Of a stretch of DNA of 64,000 nucleotides, positions 35,106-48,835 are shown in pieces; within the stretch, counting starts at the first letter, position 1, and the number at the start of each line of letters is the position of its first letter. The stretch spans positions 1 to 64,000 of the forward strand of contig CANHNJ010000012.1 in assembly GCA_947462105.1 (NCBI GenBank), written 5' to 3'. The translations under genes were made by a program, and so were the position numbers. The notes beneath the pieces were generated by a model. That model did not search any database, was not told the origin of the DNA, and saw nothing but the letters and a program-made list of their open reading frames with translations. The stretch comes from Alphaproteobacteria bacterium. GTDB lineage: Bacteria; Pseudomonadota; Alphaproteobacteria; Micropepsales; Micropepsaceae.

Positions 35106-37247
35106 ATGTCGCCGCTGCATCGCGTAATGCCTGCCATCCTGCTGACCGGTATCGGCGTCGCCGCCATCTATGCCGCCAGCCTGCCAGCGCACCGGATCAC
35201 GCCGCCAGCGATTGCTTTCTCCGAGCCCAGTCCGCTGCCTTACCAGGCGCCGCAATTCGACAAGATCAAGGATGGCGATTTTGCGCCTGCCCTGGCCGAG
35301 GGTATGCGCCGCCAGCGCGCCGAGATCGACGCTATTGCGGGTGATCCGGCGGCGCCGACCTTCGACAACACGCTGGTGGCGATGGAACGCTCGGGTCAGA
35401 TGCTGAGCCGCGTCGCCAGCGTCTTCTTCCACCTGGCGCAGGCCAATACCAACGACACGCTGCAAAAGGTGGAAGCCGACACCGCGCCGAAACTGGCGGC
35501 GCATCGCGACGCCATCTACCTGGACGCCAGGCTGTTCGCGCGTGTGCAGGCGCTTTACGCGCAGCGCGATGCGCTGACGCTGGACGCTGAATCGCGCCAG
35601 TTGCTGGAAGTCACGCACCGCGAGTTCATCCATGCGGGCGCGCAACTTCCCGAGGATGCCAAGACCAAGATGCGCGATCTCAACCAGCGCATCTCCACCC
35701 TGGAAACCAGCTTCGAGCACAAGCTGCTGGCTGCGACCAAGGCGGCGGCGCTGGTGGTGGACGACAAGGCGCAGCTTGCGGGCCTCTCCGACGACGCCAT
35801 CGCCACGGCGGCCAAGGACGCTGCCGACCGCAAGCTTTCGGAAAAATTTGTCATTCCTCTGCAGAACACGACGCAGCAGCCGCTGTTGCCACAGCTCACC
35901 GACCGCGCCGTCCGCCAGCGTCTGTTCGAGGCCAAGTGGAACAGTGCCGAGAAGGGCGACGCCAACGACACCCGCGCCGGTATCTCGGAACTGGCGCAAT
36001 TGCGGGCGCAGAAGGCGGCGCTGCTGGGTTATGCGAGCTGGGCCGACTACAAGCTCTATGACCAGATGGCGAAGAATTCCGGCACGGTACAGGCCTTCCT
36101 GCAACAGTTGGGGCCGGTGACGGCAGCGGCGGGCCGCCGCGAGGCGGGCGTGCTGCAGGGCCAGATCGACAAGGCCAGCGGTGGTTTCCAGCTGCGGCCC
36201 TGGGACTGGGATTTCTACGCCGAGCGTCTGCGCAAGGCGCAATACGATCTGGATGAAAGCCAGTTGCGGCCCTATTTCGAGCTCAACCGCGTTCTCAATG
36301 ACGGCGTCTTCTATGCGGCCAACGGGCTGTACGGCATTACCTTTCACAAGCGCACCGACTTCCCGGTCTGGCAGCCCGATGTGCAGGTCTATGAAGTGCG
36401 CGACAAGGATGGCCGCCATCTTGGCCTGATGTATTTCGACTTCTTCAAGCGCGACAACAAGTCGGGCGGCGCCTGGATGAGCACGCTGGTGGACCAGTCG
36501 AAACTGTTCGGCCTCAGCCCCGTGATCTTCAACGTCTCCAACTTCACCAAGCCTGCAGCAGGACAACCGGCGCTGCTGACGTCGGACGATGTCATCACCA
36601 TGTTCCATGAATTCGGCCATGCGCTGCATGGCCTGTTCGCCGACCAGCAATATCCGTCGCTGTCGGGCACGGCAGTGGCGCGGGACTTTGTCGAGTTTCC
36701 GTCCCAGTTCAACGAGCACTGGGCATTGCAGCCTGAGGTGCTGAAGAATTATGCCCGGCACAACAAGACCGGTGCGCCCATGCCGCAGGCACTGGCGGAC
36801 CGCATCAAGCGCGCCGCCGCCTTCAACCAGGGCTATGCCTTCGGTGAATTGCTGGCGGCAGCCAGGCTGGACATGAGCTGGCACGCGCTGAAGGCGGGCG
36901 ATCCGCGCCAGGATGTTGATGCCTTCGAGGCGCGCACCCTCAAGGAGATGGGGCTGGCGGCGGAGTTTATCCCGCCACGCTACCGGTCGAGCTATTTCCT
37001 GCACATCTGGGGCAATGGTTATTCCGCCGCCTATTACGCCTATATCTGGACCCAGATGCTGGACAACGCCGCCTATGACTGGTTCGAGAAGAATGGCGGG
37101 CTGACGCGTGCGAATGGCCAGCGTTTCCGCGACCTGATCCTGTCGCGCGGCAACACCCTGGAGCTGGCGCCGATGTACCGCGCCTTTTATGGCCGCGACC
37201 CCGATACCGGGCCGTTGCTGAAGCATCTTGGTTTCGCGCCCGGTTAG
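35106..37247 (+). CDS. dcp: M3 family metallopeptidase, dipeptidyl carboxypeptidase-like
   Basis: 713 residues with an N-terminal hydrophobic segment (residues 8-25) that should export or anchor it. The gluzincin motif HEFGH is at H501-H505, with the usual third ligand Glu downstream (GYAFGELLAAA region). The whole chain is helical, as in neurolysin-type peptidases. Dcp removes C-terminal dipeptides and is periplasmic in several alphaproteobacteria. GGAGGG just before the ATG 35106 is a strong ribosome binding site. The short spacing to the esterase gene suggests co-transcription. Confidence 0.9.
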   Translation: MSPLHRVMPAILLTGIGVAAIYAASLPAHRITPPAIAFSEPSPLPYQAPQFDKIKDGDFAPALAEGMRRQRAEIDAIAGDPAAPTFDNTLVAMERSGQMLSRVASVFFHLAQANTNDTLQKVEADTAPKLAAHRDAIYLDARLFARVQALYAQRDALTLDAESRQLLEVTHREFIHAGAQLPEDAKTKMRDLNQRISTLETSFEHKLLAATKAAALVVDDKAQLAGLSDDAIATAAKDAADRKLSEKFVIPLQNTTQQPLLPQLTDRAVRQRLFEAKWNSAEKGDANDTRAGISELAQLRAQKAALLGYASWADYKLYDQMAKNSGTVQAFLQQLGPVTAAAGRREAGVLQGQIDKASGGFQLRPWDWDFYAERLRKAQYDLDESQLRPYFELNRVLNDGVFYAANGLYGITFHKRTDFPVWQPDVQVYEVRDKDGRHLGLMYFDFFKRDNKSGGAWMSTLVDQSKLFGLSPVIFNVSNFTKPAAGQPALLTSDDVITMFHEFGHALHGLFADQQYPSLSGTAVARDFVEFPSQFNEHWALQPEVLKNYARHNKTGAPMPQALADRIKRAAAFNQGYAFGELLAAARLDMSWHALKAGDPRQDVDAFEARTLKEMGLAAEFIPPRYRSSYFLHIWGNGYSAAYYAYIWTQMLDNAAYDWFEKNGGLTRANGQRFRDLILSRGNTLELAPMYRAFYGRDPDTGPLLKHLGFAPG

Positions 37248-37375
37248 TGCGTCCGCGCCGTTCCCGGCGGGCCCATCTCGTTCCAAGCCCTTGCCGGGCC
37301 TGACATTTTCGCTGCCCCTGCCGTGCTCAAAAGCCGGTGGATTCGCCGGGGCTTAGCCATTATGGTCCCGCCGCC

Positions 37376-37981
37376 ATGGACAAATTCAACAAGCTCGAGG
37401 GCGTCGCCGCCCCCCTCCCGATGATCAATGTCGACACCGACATGATCATTCCCAAGCAATTCCTGAAGACCATCCACCGCACCGGGCTGGGCAAGGCCCT
37501 GTTCGACGAGATGCGCTATGCCAAGGATGGCAGCGAGATTGCCGATTTCGTGCTGAACAAGCCGGCCTATCGCAAGGCGCAGATCCTGGTGACGGGCGAC
37601 AATTTCGGCTGCGGCTCCAGCCGCGAGCATGCGCCCTGGGCGCTGCTGGATTTCGGCATCCGCTGCGTCATTGCGCCCAGCTTCGCCGATATTTTCTACA
37701 ACAACTGTTTCAAGAACGGCATCCTGCCGATCAAGCTGCCGCAGGAAATGGTCGACAAGCTGATGGACGACGCCGAGCGCGGCGCCAATGCCGTCGTCAC
37801 CATCGACCTGGAAGCGCAGGAAATTCGCGGCCCCGATGGCGGCATGATCAAGTTCGAGGTCGATGCCTTCCGCCGCCAGTGCCTGCTCAATGGCTGGGAC
37901 GATATCGGCCTGACCCTGCGCGACGAAGACAAGATCTCGGCTTACGAGAAGAACCACAAAGCCCAGGCCCCCTGGGTCTGA
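37376..37981 (+). CDS. leuD: 3-isopropylmalate dehydratase small subunit
   Basis: 201 residues. The aconitase-swivel domain has the typical [13 protein letters not shown] start, [18 protein letters not shown] (active-site loop) and [17 protein letters not shown]. It pairs with LeuC to isomerise isopropylmalate in leucine synthesis. leuC, usually adjacent, is not in this window. The start at 37376 gives the family N-terminus MDKFNKLEG. The ribosome binding site is weak. leuB follows after a region that contains a duplicated copy of the leuB 5' end. Confidence 0.95.
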   Translation: MDKFNKLEGVAAPLPMINVDTDMIIPKQFLKTIHRTGLGKALFDEMRYAKDGSEIADFVLNKPAYRKAQILVTGDNFGCGSSREHAPWALLDFGIRCVIAPSFADIFYNNCFKNGILPIKLPQEMVDKLMDDAERGANAVVTIDLEAQEIRGPDGGMIKFEVDAFRRQCLLNGWDDIGLTLRDEDKISAYEKNHKAQAPWV

Positions 37982-37996
37982 GTTCGAGATTCCATC

Positions 37997-38092
37997 GTGA
38001 ACGAATACAAGCTGCTCCTGGTGCCGGGTGACGGTAGGGGCGCAGGCGAGAGCCGGAGCGACCGTAAAATGATGCGGAAGAAAGCACGATGA
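37997..38092 (+). CDS. 31-codon leader ORF, partial copy of the leuB 5' end
   Basis: A GTG-started frame encodes [13 protein letters not shown], identical to the LeuB N-terminus, then diverges into a basic tail ([18 protein letters not shown]). Its TGA overlaps the leuB ATG (ATGA), so translation of this ORF would deliver ribosomes to leuB. The 39 nt at 37998-38036 are identical to 38090-38128. The ORF contains three consecutive Leu codons, but these belong to the copied LeuB N-terminus, so an attenuation role is only speculation. No strong Shine-Dalgarno precedes the GTG. Confidence 0.4.
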   Translation: MNEYKLLLVPGDGRGAGESRSDRKMMRKKAR

Positions 38093-38128
38093 ACGAATAC
38101 AAGCTGCTCCTGGTGCCGGGTGACGGTA
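37998..38128 (+). repeat. Direct repeat of the leuB start region (39 nt, two copies)
   Basis: Copy one is 37998-38036 and copy two is 38090-38128, offset 92 nt. Identity begins at the TGAACGAATACAAG just after the start-codon first base (GTG versus ATG) and ends at GACGGTA. The 53 nt between copies carry GGAAG at 38076-38080, 8 nt before the leuB ATG, so the inserted segment now supplies the leuB ribosome binding site. Confidence 0.95.
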
Positions 38129-39192
38129 TCGGCCCGGAAGTGCTGGACGCCACCATGCGGGTGGTCGGCTGGTATGGTCACAAGGGCCTTCCTTACCAGA
38201 CCGAGGAAGCCCTGCTGGGCGGCGCCGCGATTGATGCCACCGGCCGGCCCGATCCCGACGAGACCTTCGTAAAGGCCCTTGCCGTCGACGCCGTCCTGAT
38301 GGGTTCGGTGGGTGGTCCCAAGTGGGATGGCCTGCCCTTCGCACAGCGCGCCGAACGCGGCCTGTTGCGCCTGCGCAAGGACATGGGCGTCTACGCCAAC
38401 CTGCGCCCCGCTTTGTGTTTCGACGCTCTCAAGGATGCTTCAACCCTGAAGCCGGAAATCGTGGCCGGGCTCGACATCCTGATCGTGCGCGAACTCATGG
38501 GTGGCGTTTATTTCGGCGAACCCAAGGAAACCACCACCTTGGCCGACGGCCAGAAGCGCGCCGTCGATAGCGGCGTCTATACCACCAGCGAGATCGAGCG
38601 GGTCTGCCGCGTCGCCTTCGACATGGCGCGTCTGCGCGGCAACAAGGTGCACAGCGCCGAAAAGTCCAACGTGATGGTCACTGGCGTGCTGTGGAAGGAG
38701 GTCGTCACCGATCTGCACAAGCGCGAATATAGCGACGTGGAACTGCATCACATCCTGGCCGACAATGCCGCGATGCAGCTGGTGCGCAATCCCAAGCAGT
38801 TCGACGTGCTGGTGACCGACAATCTGTTCGGCGACGTCCTGTCGGACGAGGCGGCGCAGCTCACCGGCTCCATCGGCATGCTGCCGTCCGCATCCTTGGG
38901 CGACAAACAGGCCAATGGCCTGCCGTCGGCGCTCTATGAACCGATTCACGGTTCGGCGCCGGACATTGCTGGCAAGGGCGTTGCTAATCCCATCGCGTCC
39001 ATCCTCTCTTTTGCCATGTGCCTGCGCTATTCCTTCGGCCTGAAGGACGAAGCGGCGCGGCTGGAAAAGGCGGTGGACACGGTGCTGGCGCAGGGTTTCC
39101 GCACCGGCGACATCATGCAGCCGGGCATGAACCTGGTCGGCACCACGGCGATGACTGACGCGATTCTGAAGGCGCTCGCCGCCGCGGCCTGA
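38089..39192 (+). CDS. leuB: 3-isopropylmalate dehydrogenase
   Basis: 367 residues. The N-terminus [20 protein letters not shown] and the NAD/metal-site regions are intact ([40 protein letters not shown]). It oxidises and decarboxylates 3-isopropylmalate in leucine synthesis. It has a good ribosome binding site GGAAG and overlaps the leader ORF by ATGA. A strong terminator follows. Confidence 0.97.
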   Translation: MNEYKLLLVPGDGIGPEVLDATMRVVGWYGHKGLPYQTEEALLGGAAIDATGRPDPDETFVKALAVDAVLMGSVGGPKWDGLPFAQRAERGLLRLRKDMGVYANLRPALCFDALKDASTLKPEIVAGLDILIVRELMGGVYFGEPKETTTLADGQKRAVDSGVYTTSEIERVCRVAFDMARLRGNKVHSAEKSNVMVTGVLWKEVVTDLHKREYSDVELHHILADNAAMQLVRNPKQFDVLVTDNLFGDVLSDEAAQLTGSIGMLPSASLGDKQANGLPSALYEPIHGSAPDIAGKGVANPIASILSFAMCLRYSFGLKDEAARLEKAVDTVLAQGFRTGDIMQPGMNLVGTTAMTDAILKALAAAA

Positions 39193-39210
39193 TCGAAGCC
39201 GCAGACACAA

Positions 39211-39243
39211 AAAAGCCCGCGCAGCAATGCGCGGGCTTTTTCT
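39211..39243. terminator. Bidirectional intrinsic terminator between leuB and glcB
   Basis: The 13-bp perfect stem AAAAGCCCGCGCA (39211-39223) with TGCGCGGGCTTTT (39228-39240) has a GCAA loop. It is flanked by an A-run on the left and a T-run on the right, so it can end both convergent transcripts. Confidence 0.92.
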
Positions 39244-39259
39244 TTGGCCATGACGGCGA

Positions 39260-41401
39260 TCAGTCGCCCTTCAGTTCCCGCCGCGCCTTGTGCAGCAGCG
39301 GCTCGGTATAGCCCGAAGGCTGTTCTTTGCCCTTGAACACCAGGTCGCTGGCGGCCTTGAAGGCGATGCCGTCAAACGCAGGCGCCATCGGCTGGTAGAG
39401 CGGATCGCCGGCATTCTGCTGGTCCACCACCGCCGCCATGCGCTTCAGGGTTTCGGTCACCTGCGCCGTATTGGTGATGCCATGCTCCAGCCAGTTGGCG
39501 ATGTGCTGCGAAGAGATGCGCAGCGTGGCGCGGTCTTCCATCAGGCCGACATTGTTGATGTCCGGCACCTTGGAGCAGCCGACGCCCTGGTCGACCCAGC
39601 GCACGACATAACCCAGGATGCCTTGCGCGTTGTTGTCCAGCTCCTTCTGCACCGCGTCGGCCTGCCAGTTGGGGCGGTCGGCCACCGGGATGGTGAGGAT
39701 GTCCGACAGCTTGGCGCGCGGGCGCGACTTAAGCTCCTGTTGCTTCACGGCGACGCTGACCTGGTGGTAGTGCAGCGCGTGCAGGGTTGCCGCCGTGGGT
39801 GACGGCACCCAGGCGCAGCTTGCGCCCGACTGCGGATGGCCGATCTTGGCCTTCAGCATGTCGGCCATCCTGTCCGGCATTGCCCACATGCCCTTGCCGA
39901 TCTGCGCCTTGCCCGGCAGGCCGCAGCTGAGGCCGATTTCGACATTCTGGTTCTCATAGGCGAGCAGCCAGGCGCTGGTCTTCATTTCGCCCTTGGGCAC
40001 CATCGGGCCGGCCTGCATCGAGGTGTGCATCTCGTCGCCGGTGCGGTCGAGGAAGCCTGTATTGATGAAGACGATGCGGTCCTGTACCGACCGGATCACT
40101 TCCTTGAGGTTGGCAGAGGTCCGGCGTTCCTCGTCCATCACGCCGATCTTCATGGTGTGGCGCGGCAGAGCAAGCAGGTCTTCCACCGCGTCGAACAGCG
40201 TGTTGGCGAACGCGACTTCCGCAGGGCCATGCATCTTGGGCTTGACGATGTAGATCGAACCCTTGCGGCTGTTGGAAAGCTTGCCGGTGTGCTTGAGGTC
40301 GTGCAGCGACACCAGGCTGGTGACCACGCCGTCCAGGATGCCTTCGGGGATCTCGCTGCCGTCCTGCAGCAGGATGGCGTCGTTGGTCATCAAGTGACCG
40401 ACATTGCGGATGAAAAGCAGGCTGCGGCCTGGCAGCGTCAGCGCCGATCCGTCCGCGCCGGTATAGACGCGGTCCGGGGCGAGGGCGCGGGTCATGGTCT
40501 TGCCGCCCTTGTCGAAGCTGGCGGTGAGCGAACCGTTCATCAGGCCCAGCCAGTTGCGATAGGCCACCACCTTGTCCTCGGCATCCACGGCGGCGATGGA
40601 GTCTTCGCAGTCCATGATGGTGGTGATGGCGCTTTCCAGCACCACATCGCTGATGCCCGCCTTGTCGCTTTTGCCGATCGGCGTGGATGCGTCGAAATGC
40701 ACTTCGAGGTGCAGGCCGTTTTGCTCCAGCAGCACCAGCGCCGGCGCGGCAGCGTCGCCGGTATGGCCCTTGAACTGGGACGGGTTCTTCAATGACGGCG
40801 TCAGCGCGCCATTTTTCACCGAAAAACCGCTGGCGTCCTTCCACGATCCGGCCGCCAGCGGCGCCGCCTGGTCCAGCGCATCGCGCGCGAAGGCGATCGC
40901 GGCCTGGCCGCGCTTCTCGTTATAACTCTTGCCCGCTGCCAGATCGCCGTCCTGCGCAATCGCGTCGGTGCCATAGAGCGCATCATACAGGCTGCCCCAG
41001 CGCGCATTGGCGGCGTTCAGGGCGAAGCGGGCATTGGTCAGCGGCACCACCAGCTGCGGCCCCGCCACGGTGGCGATTTCCGGATCGACATTCTGGGTGG
41101 TGATCTGGAAGTCGGCGCCTTCGGGCACCAAGTAGCCGATGCTCTCCAGGAAAGCGCGATACGCGGCGGCGTCGTGCGGCTTGCCCCGGTGGGCCTTGTG
41201 CCAGTCGTCGATCGCGGTTTGCAGCCGGTCGCGTTCCGCCAGCAACGCCTTGTTCTGTGGCGCCAGGCGGTGGGCCAGGGCGGCAAAGCCCGACCAGAAG
41301 GCGTCGGCGGCGATGCCGGTGCCGGGCAGGGCTTCGGCCGCGATGAAATCGTGCAGCGCGCGGGCGACCTGCAGGCCGTGGACAGAAATGCGATCCGACA
41401 T
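39260..41401 (-). CDS. glcB: Malate synthase G
   Basis: 713 residues, the length of the G isoform. Family blocks include [34 protein letters not shown], the acetyl-CoA/metal region [16 protein letters not shown] and, near the C-terminus, [20 protein letters not shown]. It condenses glyoxylate with acetyl-CoA. The start at 41401 gives [16 protein letters not shown], and a TTG 30 nt upstream is in frame but less likely. It lies downstream of a glycolate/lactate permease gene on the same strand, as in the E. coli glc operon. No isocitrate lyase gene is in the window. Confidence 0.96.
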   Translation of the reverse strand: MSDRISVHGLQVARALHDFIAAEALPGTGIAADAFWSGFAALAHRLAPQNKALLAERDRLQTAIDDWHKAHRGKPHDAAAYRAFLESIGYLVPEGADFQITTQNVDPEIATVAGPQLVVPLTNARFALNAANARWGSLYDALYGTDAIAQDGDLAAGKSYNEKRGQAAIAFARDALDQAAPLAAGSWKDASGFSVKNGALTPSLKNPSQFKGHTGDAAAPALVLLEQNGLHLEVHFDASTPIGKSDKAGISDVVLESAITTIMDCEDSIAAVDAEDKVVAYRNWLGLMNGSLTASFDKGGKTMTRALAPDRVYTGADGSALTLPGRSLLFIRNVGHLMTNDAILLQDGSEIPEGILDGVVTSLVSLHDLKHTGKLSNSRKGSIYIVKPKMHGPAEVAFANTLFDAVEDLLALPRHTMKIGVMDEERRTSANLKEVIRSVQDRIVFINTGFLDRTGDEMHTSMQAGPMVPKGEMKTSAWLLAYENQNVEIGLSCGLPGKAQIGKGMWAMPDRMADMLKAKIGHPQSGASCAWVPSPTAATLHALHYHQVSVAVKQQELKSRPRAKLSDILTIPVADRPNWQADAVQKELDNNAQGILGYVVRWVDQGVGCSKVPDINNVGLMEDRATLRISSQHIANWLEHGITNTAQVTETLKRMAAVVDQQNAGDPLYQPMAPAFDGIAFKAASDLVFKGKEQPSGYTEPLLHKARRELKGD

Positions 41402-41461
41402 ATTTTCTTCTATTCCCAAGGAGAGGCCCAAGCCTAGAGCCGCGCTCCGGCAGGGTCAAAA

Positions 41462-41490
41462 TGAAAAAGGCCGGGACTGCTCCCGGCCTT
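41462..41490 (-). terminator. Intrinsic terminator between the permease gene and glcB
   Basis: The 10-bp stem AAGGCCGGGA (41467-41476) with TCCCGGCCTT (41481-41490) has a CTGC loop. On the minus strand it is followed by TTTTTCAT. It ends the permease transcript about 28 nt after the stop, so glcB probably also has its own promoter. Confidence 0.85.
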
Positions 41491-41517
41491 TCTGCATGGC
41501 TTGTCGCTTGCCGCCAC

Positions 41518-43122
41518 CTAGTGGGGCGGGATCATCCAGGGCCAGACATGCTGCTGGAGGAACACGATGATACCCAGGATCACCGTGAAGACGATCGAGT
41601 GGATGAAGGTGCGGCGGAAGATCAGCGATTCCTGACCCTTGAGGTCGGAAACCGCCACGCCCGTCGCGATGTTCTGCGGCGAGATCATCTTGGCGAAGAC
41701 GCCGCCCGACGAGTTGGTCGCCGCCATCAGAACCGGGTCGAGGCCCAGCTTGTTGGCCGCGACAACCTGCAGGTTGCCGAACAGGGCGTTGCCCGAGGAG
41801 TCGCTGCCCGACAGGAACACTGCCAGCCAGCCCAGGAAGGCCGACAGCAGCGGGAACAGGACGCCCGAAGCGGCGACGCCCAGGCCCAGCGTGTAGGTCA
41901 GGCCCGAATAGTTCATCAGGTAGGCCAAGCCCACGATGGTGGCGACGGTCAGCGACGGCAGCAGGATCTGCTTGAAGGCCGTGCTCACGGCCTGGAAGAA
42001 GTTGCTGATGCTGAGGCCCACGGCGATGGCCGTGATGATCGCCGTCACCAGGATGGCGGTGCCGGTGGCGAAGGGCTGGAAATTCCAGATCGCCGCATAG
42101 GGCTTCTCATACAGGGTGATGAAGACCTGGTTGTGCAGGCCCGGCCACTGGATCGGCTGGGCGAACTTTGTGGCGATGGCGTAGTGGGTCCAGACCAGAA
42201 CCACGGCGCACATGATCAGCCAGGGCAGCCAGCCCTGCCACAGCGGAACGTTACGGTGCGGCGAGTTGGGATCCTCGGCCGGGACGACCAGCGCATACTC
42301 GGCATTGTAGGCCGGCTTCCAGACCTTGAGGAACAGCACGGTGCAGATCAGCGAGGAGCCCGCCGAGATCACGTCTGTCAGTTCGTAGGTGTAGTTGGAG
42401 GCGACGAACTGGCCCAGCGCGAAGGAGAAGCCGGCGACAAAGATGACCGGGAAGATCTCGCGCACCGACTTCAGGCCGCCATACATCGCGATGACATAGA
42501 AGGGCAGCAGCATGGCGAAGAAGGGCAGCTGGCGGCCGACCATCGAGCCCAGCGTCTGGGCGGGAAGGCCCGTGACGCCGGCCAGGGTGGTGATCGGGAT
42601 GCCCAGCGAGCCAAAGGCCACCGGCGCGGTGTTGAAGATCAAGGCATAGACGACGGCGTCCAGCGACTTGAAGCCCAGCATGATCAGCAGCGAGGCGGTG
42701 ATCGCCACCGGCGCGCCGAAGCCCGACACGCCTTCCAGCAGCGAGCCGAAGCCATAGCCCAGCACGATGAGGACGATGCGCTTGTCGTTGGGCAGGTTGG
42801 CCAGCACCCAGCGACGGAAGGCATCGAAGCGGCCCGACAGCAGGGCGATATTGTAGAGAATGAGAGCGGCGAACACGATCCACATGATCGGCCACAGCGC
42901 GAAGGCGACACCCGCAGCGGTGGCGTTGAGCGCCATGCCCGCCGGCATCTGCCAGAAGGCAATGGCGATGATCAGGGCGCTGGCCAGGCCCGCGATGGAG
43001 GATTGCCATGCCGGGCGGCGCAGCACACCCAGCATCACCAGCACCACGATGACCGGAATGGACGCCACCAGGAACGACAGCGGCAGGCTGCCGCCGATGG
43101 GTGTCAGTAATTGTTGGAACAT
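41518..43122 (-). CDS. L-lactate/glycolate permease (LctP/GlcA family)
   Basis: 534 residues, about 13 hydrophobic segments, matching the LctP family in length. Conserved blocks: GFGSLLEGVSGFGAPVAI, IFNTAPVAFGSLGIPI and, near the C-terminus, GSDSSGNALFGNLQ and ATNSSGGVFAKMISPQNIA. LctP proteins are proton symporters for lactate, glycolate and related 2-hydroxy acids. Its position before glcB favours glycolate (GlcA-like) but does not prove it. The start at 43122 has GAGAGG close upstream. The 288 bp before it carry only the promoter region and no gene. Confidence 0.9.
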   Translation of the reverse strand: MFQQLLTPIGGSLPLSFLVASIPVIVVLVMLGVLRRPAWQSSIAGLASALIIAIAFWQMPAGMALNATAAGVAFALWPIMWIVFAALILYNIALLSGRFDAFRRWVLANLPNDKRIVLIVLGYGFGSLLEGVSGFGAPVAITASLLIMLGFKSLDAVVYALIFNTAPVAFGSLGIPITTLAGVTGLPAQTLGSMVGRQLPFFAMLLPFYVIAMYGGLKSVREIFPVIFVAGFSFALGQFVASNYTYELTDVISAGSSLICTVLFLKVWKPAYNAEYALVVPAEDPNSPHRNVPLWQGWLPWLIMCAVVLVWTHYAIATKFAQPIQWPGLHNQVFITLYEKPYAAIWNFQPFATGTAILVTAIITAIAVGLSISNFFQAVSTAFKQILLPSLTVATIVGLAYLMNYSGLTYTLGLGVAASGVLFPLLSAFLGWLAVFLSGSDSSGNALFGNLQVVAANKLGLDPVLMAATNSSGGVFAKMISPQNIATGVAVSDLKGQESLIFRRTFIHSIVFTVILGIIVFLQQHVWPWMIPPH

Positions 43123-43410
43123 CTCGCCTCTCCATTGGCGGCGCCGGATGGCGCCGCGTTTCCCCACATCACCTGGTTGTGTCCGGTGATGCTTCTGTTG
43201 TTCGGGAATTTCCGTTGCGCGGGTGCAAACGATCTTCCGGACCGATCACTCGGCGCCGTAGGTCACGGTTGCTCTCGCAGATCCCCTTCGTGCGTGGGGC
43301 CTGTTAGAGCAAAAAAATCGGTTTCAGAAAAGGTAATTGCCTGTGTGCAGTGCAGCAACGAAAGGTGCAGTGCGGTCCAAATGGTCGCGCTGCGGCGATG
43401 CTGACGCGGC

Positions 43411-43776
43411 CTATTTATTCCAGGTCGAGGCAACGTGGTCGGGATCGTCCTGCGAGCTGCGTTCGGAGAGCAGGAAGTCGAAATAGCCGCAGGTTCTGCC
43501 GCCGGGATATTCGCGGCAGATGGTCGGGCGCGCCGTGTAAATGGTGCAGCCGCGCTTTTCCGTATCGAAGAAGCGGCAGATGCGGCCGAAATGCTCATCG
43601 TCCTTGCGGCGCATGGCATAGGGCTCGTCGCCCTCGACCTTGGTGAACTTCTTGCGCGCGTCCTTGAAGGACAGGCCGAAATGATCGGCCAGCCGCTCCA
43701 CATCGCGCTTCTTGAGGGGGATCACCGGGTAGGAGCAGCAATAACCCGGACACTTCGAACAATTATAGACCGCCAC
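43411..43776 (-). CDS. YkgJ family CxxCxxCC metal-binding protein
   Basis: 121 residues from a GTG at 43776 (AGGG 6 nt upstream). The Cys cluster CSKCPGYCC opens the protein, with further Cys in RICRFFD, RGCTIY, ICREYPG and TCGYF, the YkgJ/UPF0153 arrangement that is predicted to bind Zn or an Fe-S cluster. Function is not known. It has no operon partner: the permease gene is downstream on the same strand after 288 bp. Confidence 0.85.
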   Translation of the reverse strand: MAVYNCSKCPGYCCSYPVIPLKKRDVERLADHFGLSFKDARKKFTKVEGDEPYAMRRKDDEHFGRICRFFDTEKRGCTIYTARPTICREYPGGRTCGYFDFLLSERSSQDDPDHVASTWNK

Positions 43777-44198
43777 GATGCCCTGCGCGTGATGCTGCTT
43801 CGACCCTTATAACGTGAGGCGGCTCGCATGGTGTGGCCATGTCGTCGCGCCGTCATCCAGGCTTGTGGAGAAGCCCTGCGGCTCGCTTCGGTGGGCCCCC
43901 GGTGCGCCGGGTCGCCGCGCCCAGCGGGCGCCCGTCTTGGGGCAAGCCGTAAAACATAATTAAGTTCATGATTATGCTTGATATTTATAGAAATTCAGAC
44001 CCGCGTCATTTCTGCGATTGGCTCGCAACATGCCAAAGGATCGCAGGCCACGCACATCTGTCATGTTGCGCCGCAAATGGCGGCATGGTGACATAGCGCG
44101 TAAATCTAATAAGAAGCGGGCAAATTCCCTGTGCCTTCCCTCAGCTTAGGGGGCGGGACGGGTATTCATGCCCGCGATAGGCACTTTTGGGGTTTAGT
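43777..44198. other. Long intergenic region upstream of gltB
   Basis: The left half is GC-rich and repeat-like (GGGCCCCCGGTGCGCCGGG, GCGCCCAGCGGGCGC). An AT-rich island at about 43945-43995 stands out from the rest of the window and includes TTCATG, 16 nt, TATAGA, a possible sigma-70 promoter for gltBD. No gene is seen. A regulator site for nitrogen control would be expected here, but I cannot point to a clear operator. Confidence 0.5.
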
Positions 44199-48830
<4,632 letters not shown>

Positions 48831-48835
48831 GAACC

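Noticed and set aside
41461-43110. Plus-strand ORF of 549 codons opposite the permease gene
   Set aside because: Its hydrophilic low-complexity product mirrors codons of an intact 13-segment membrane protein on the other strand.
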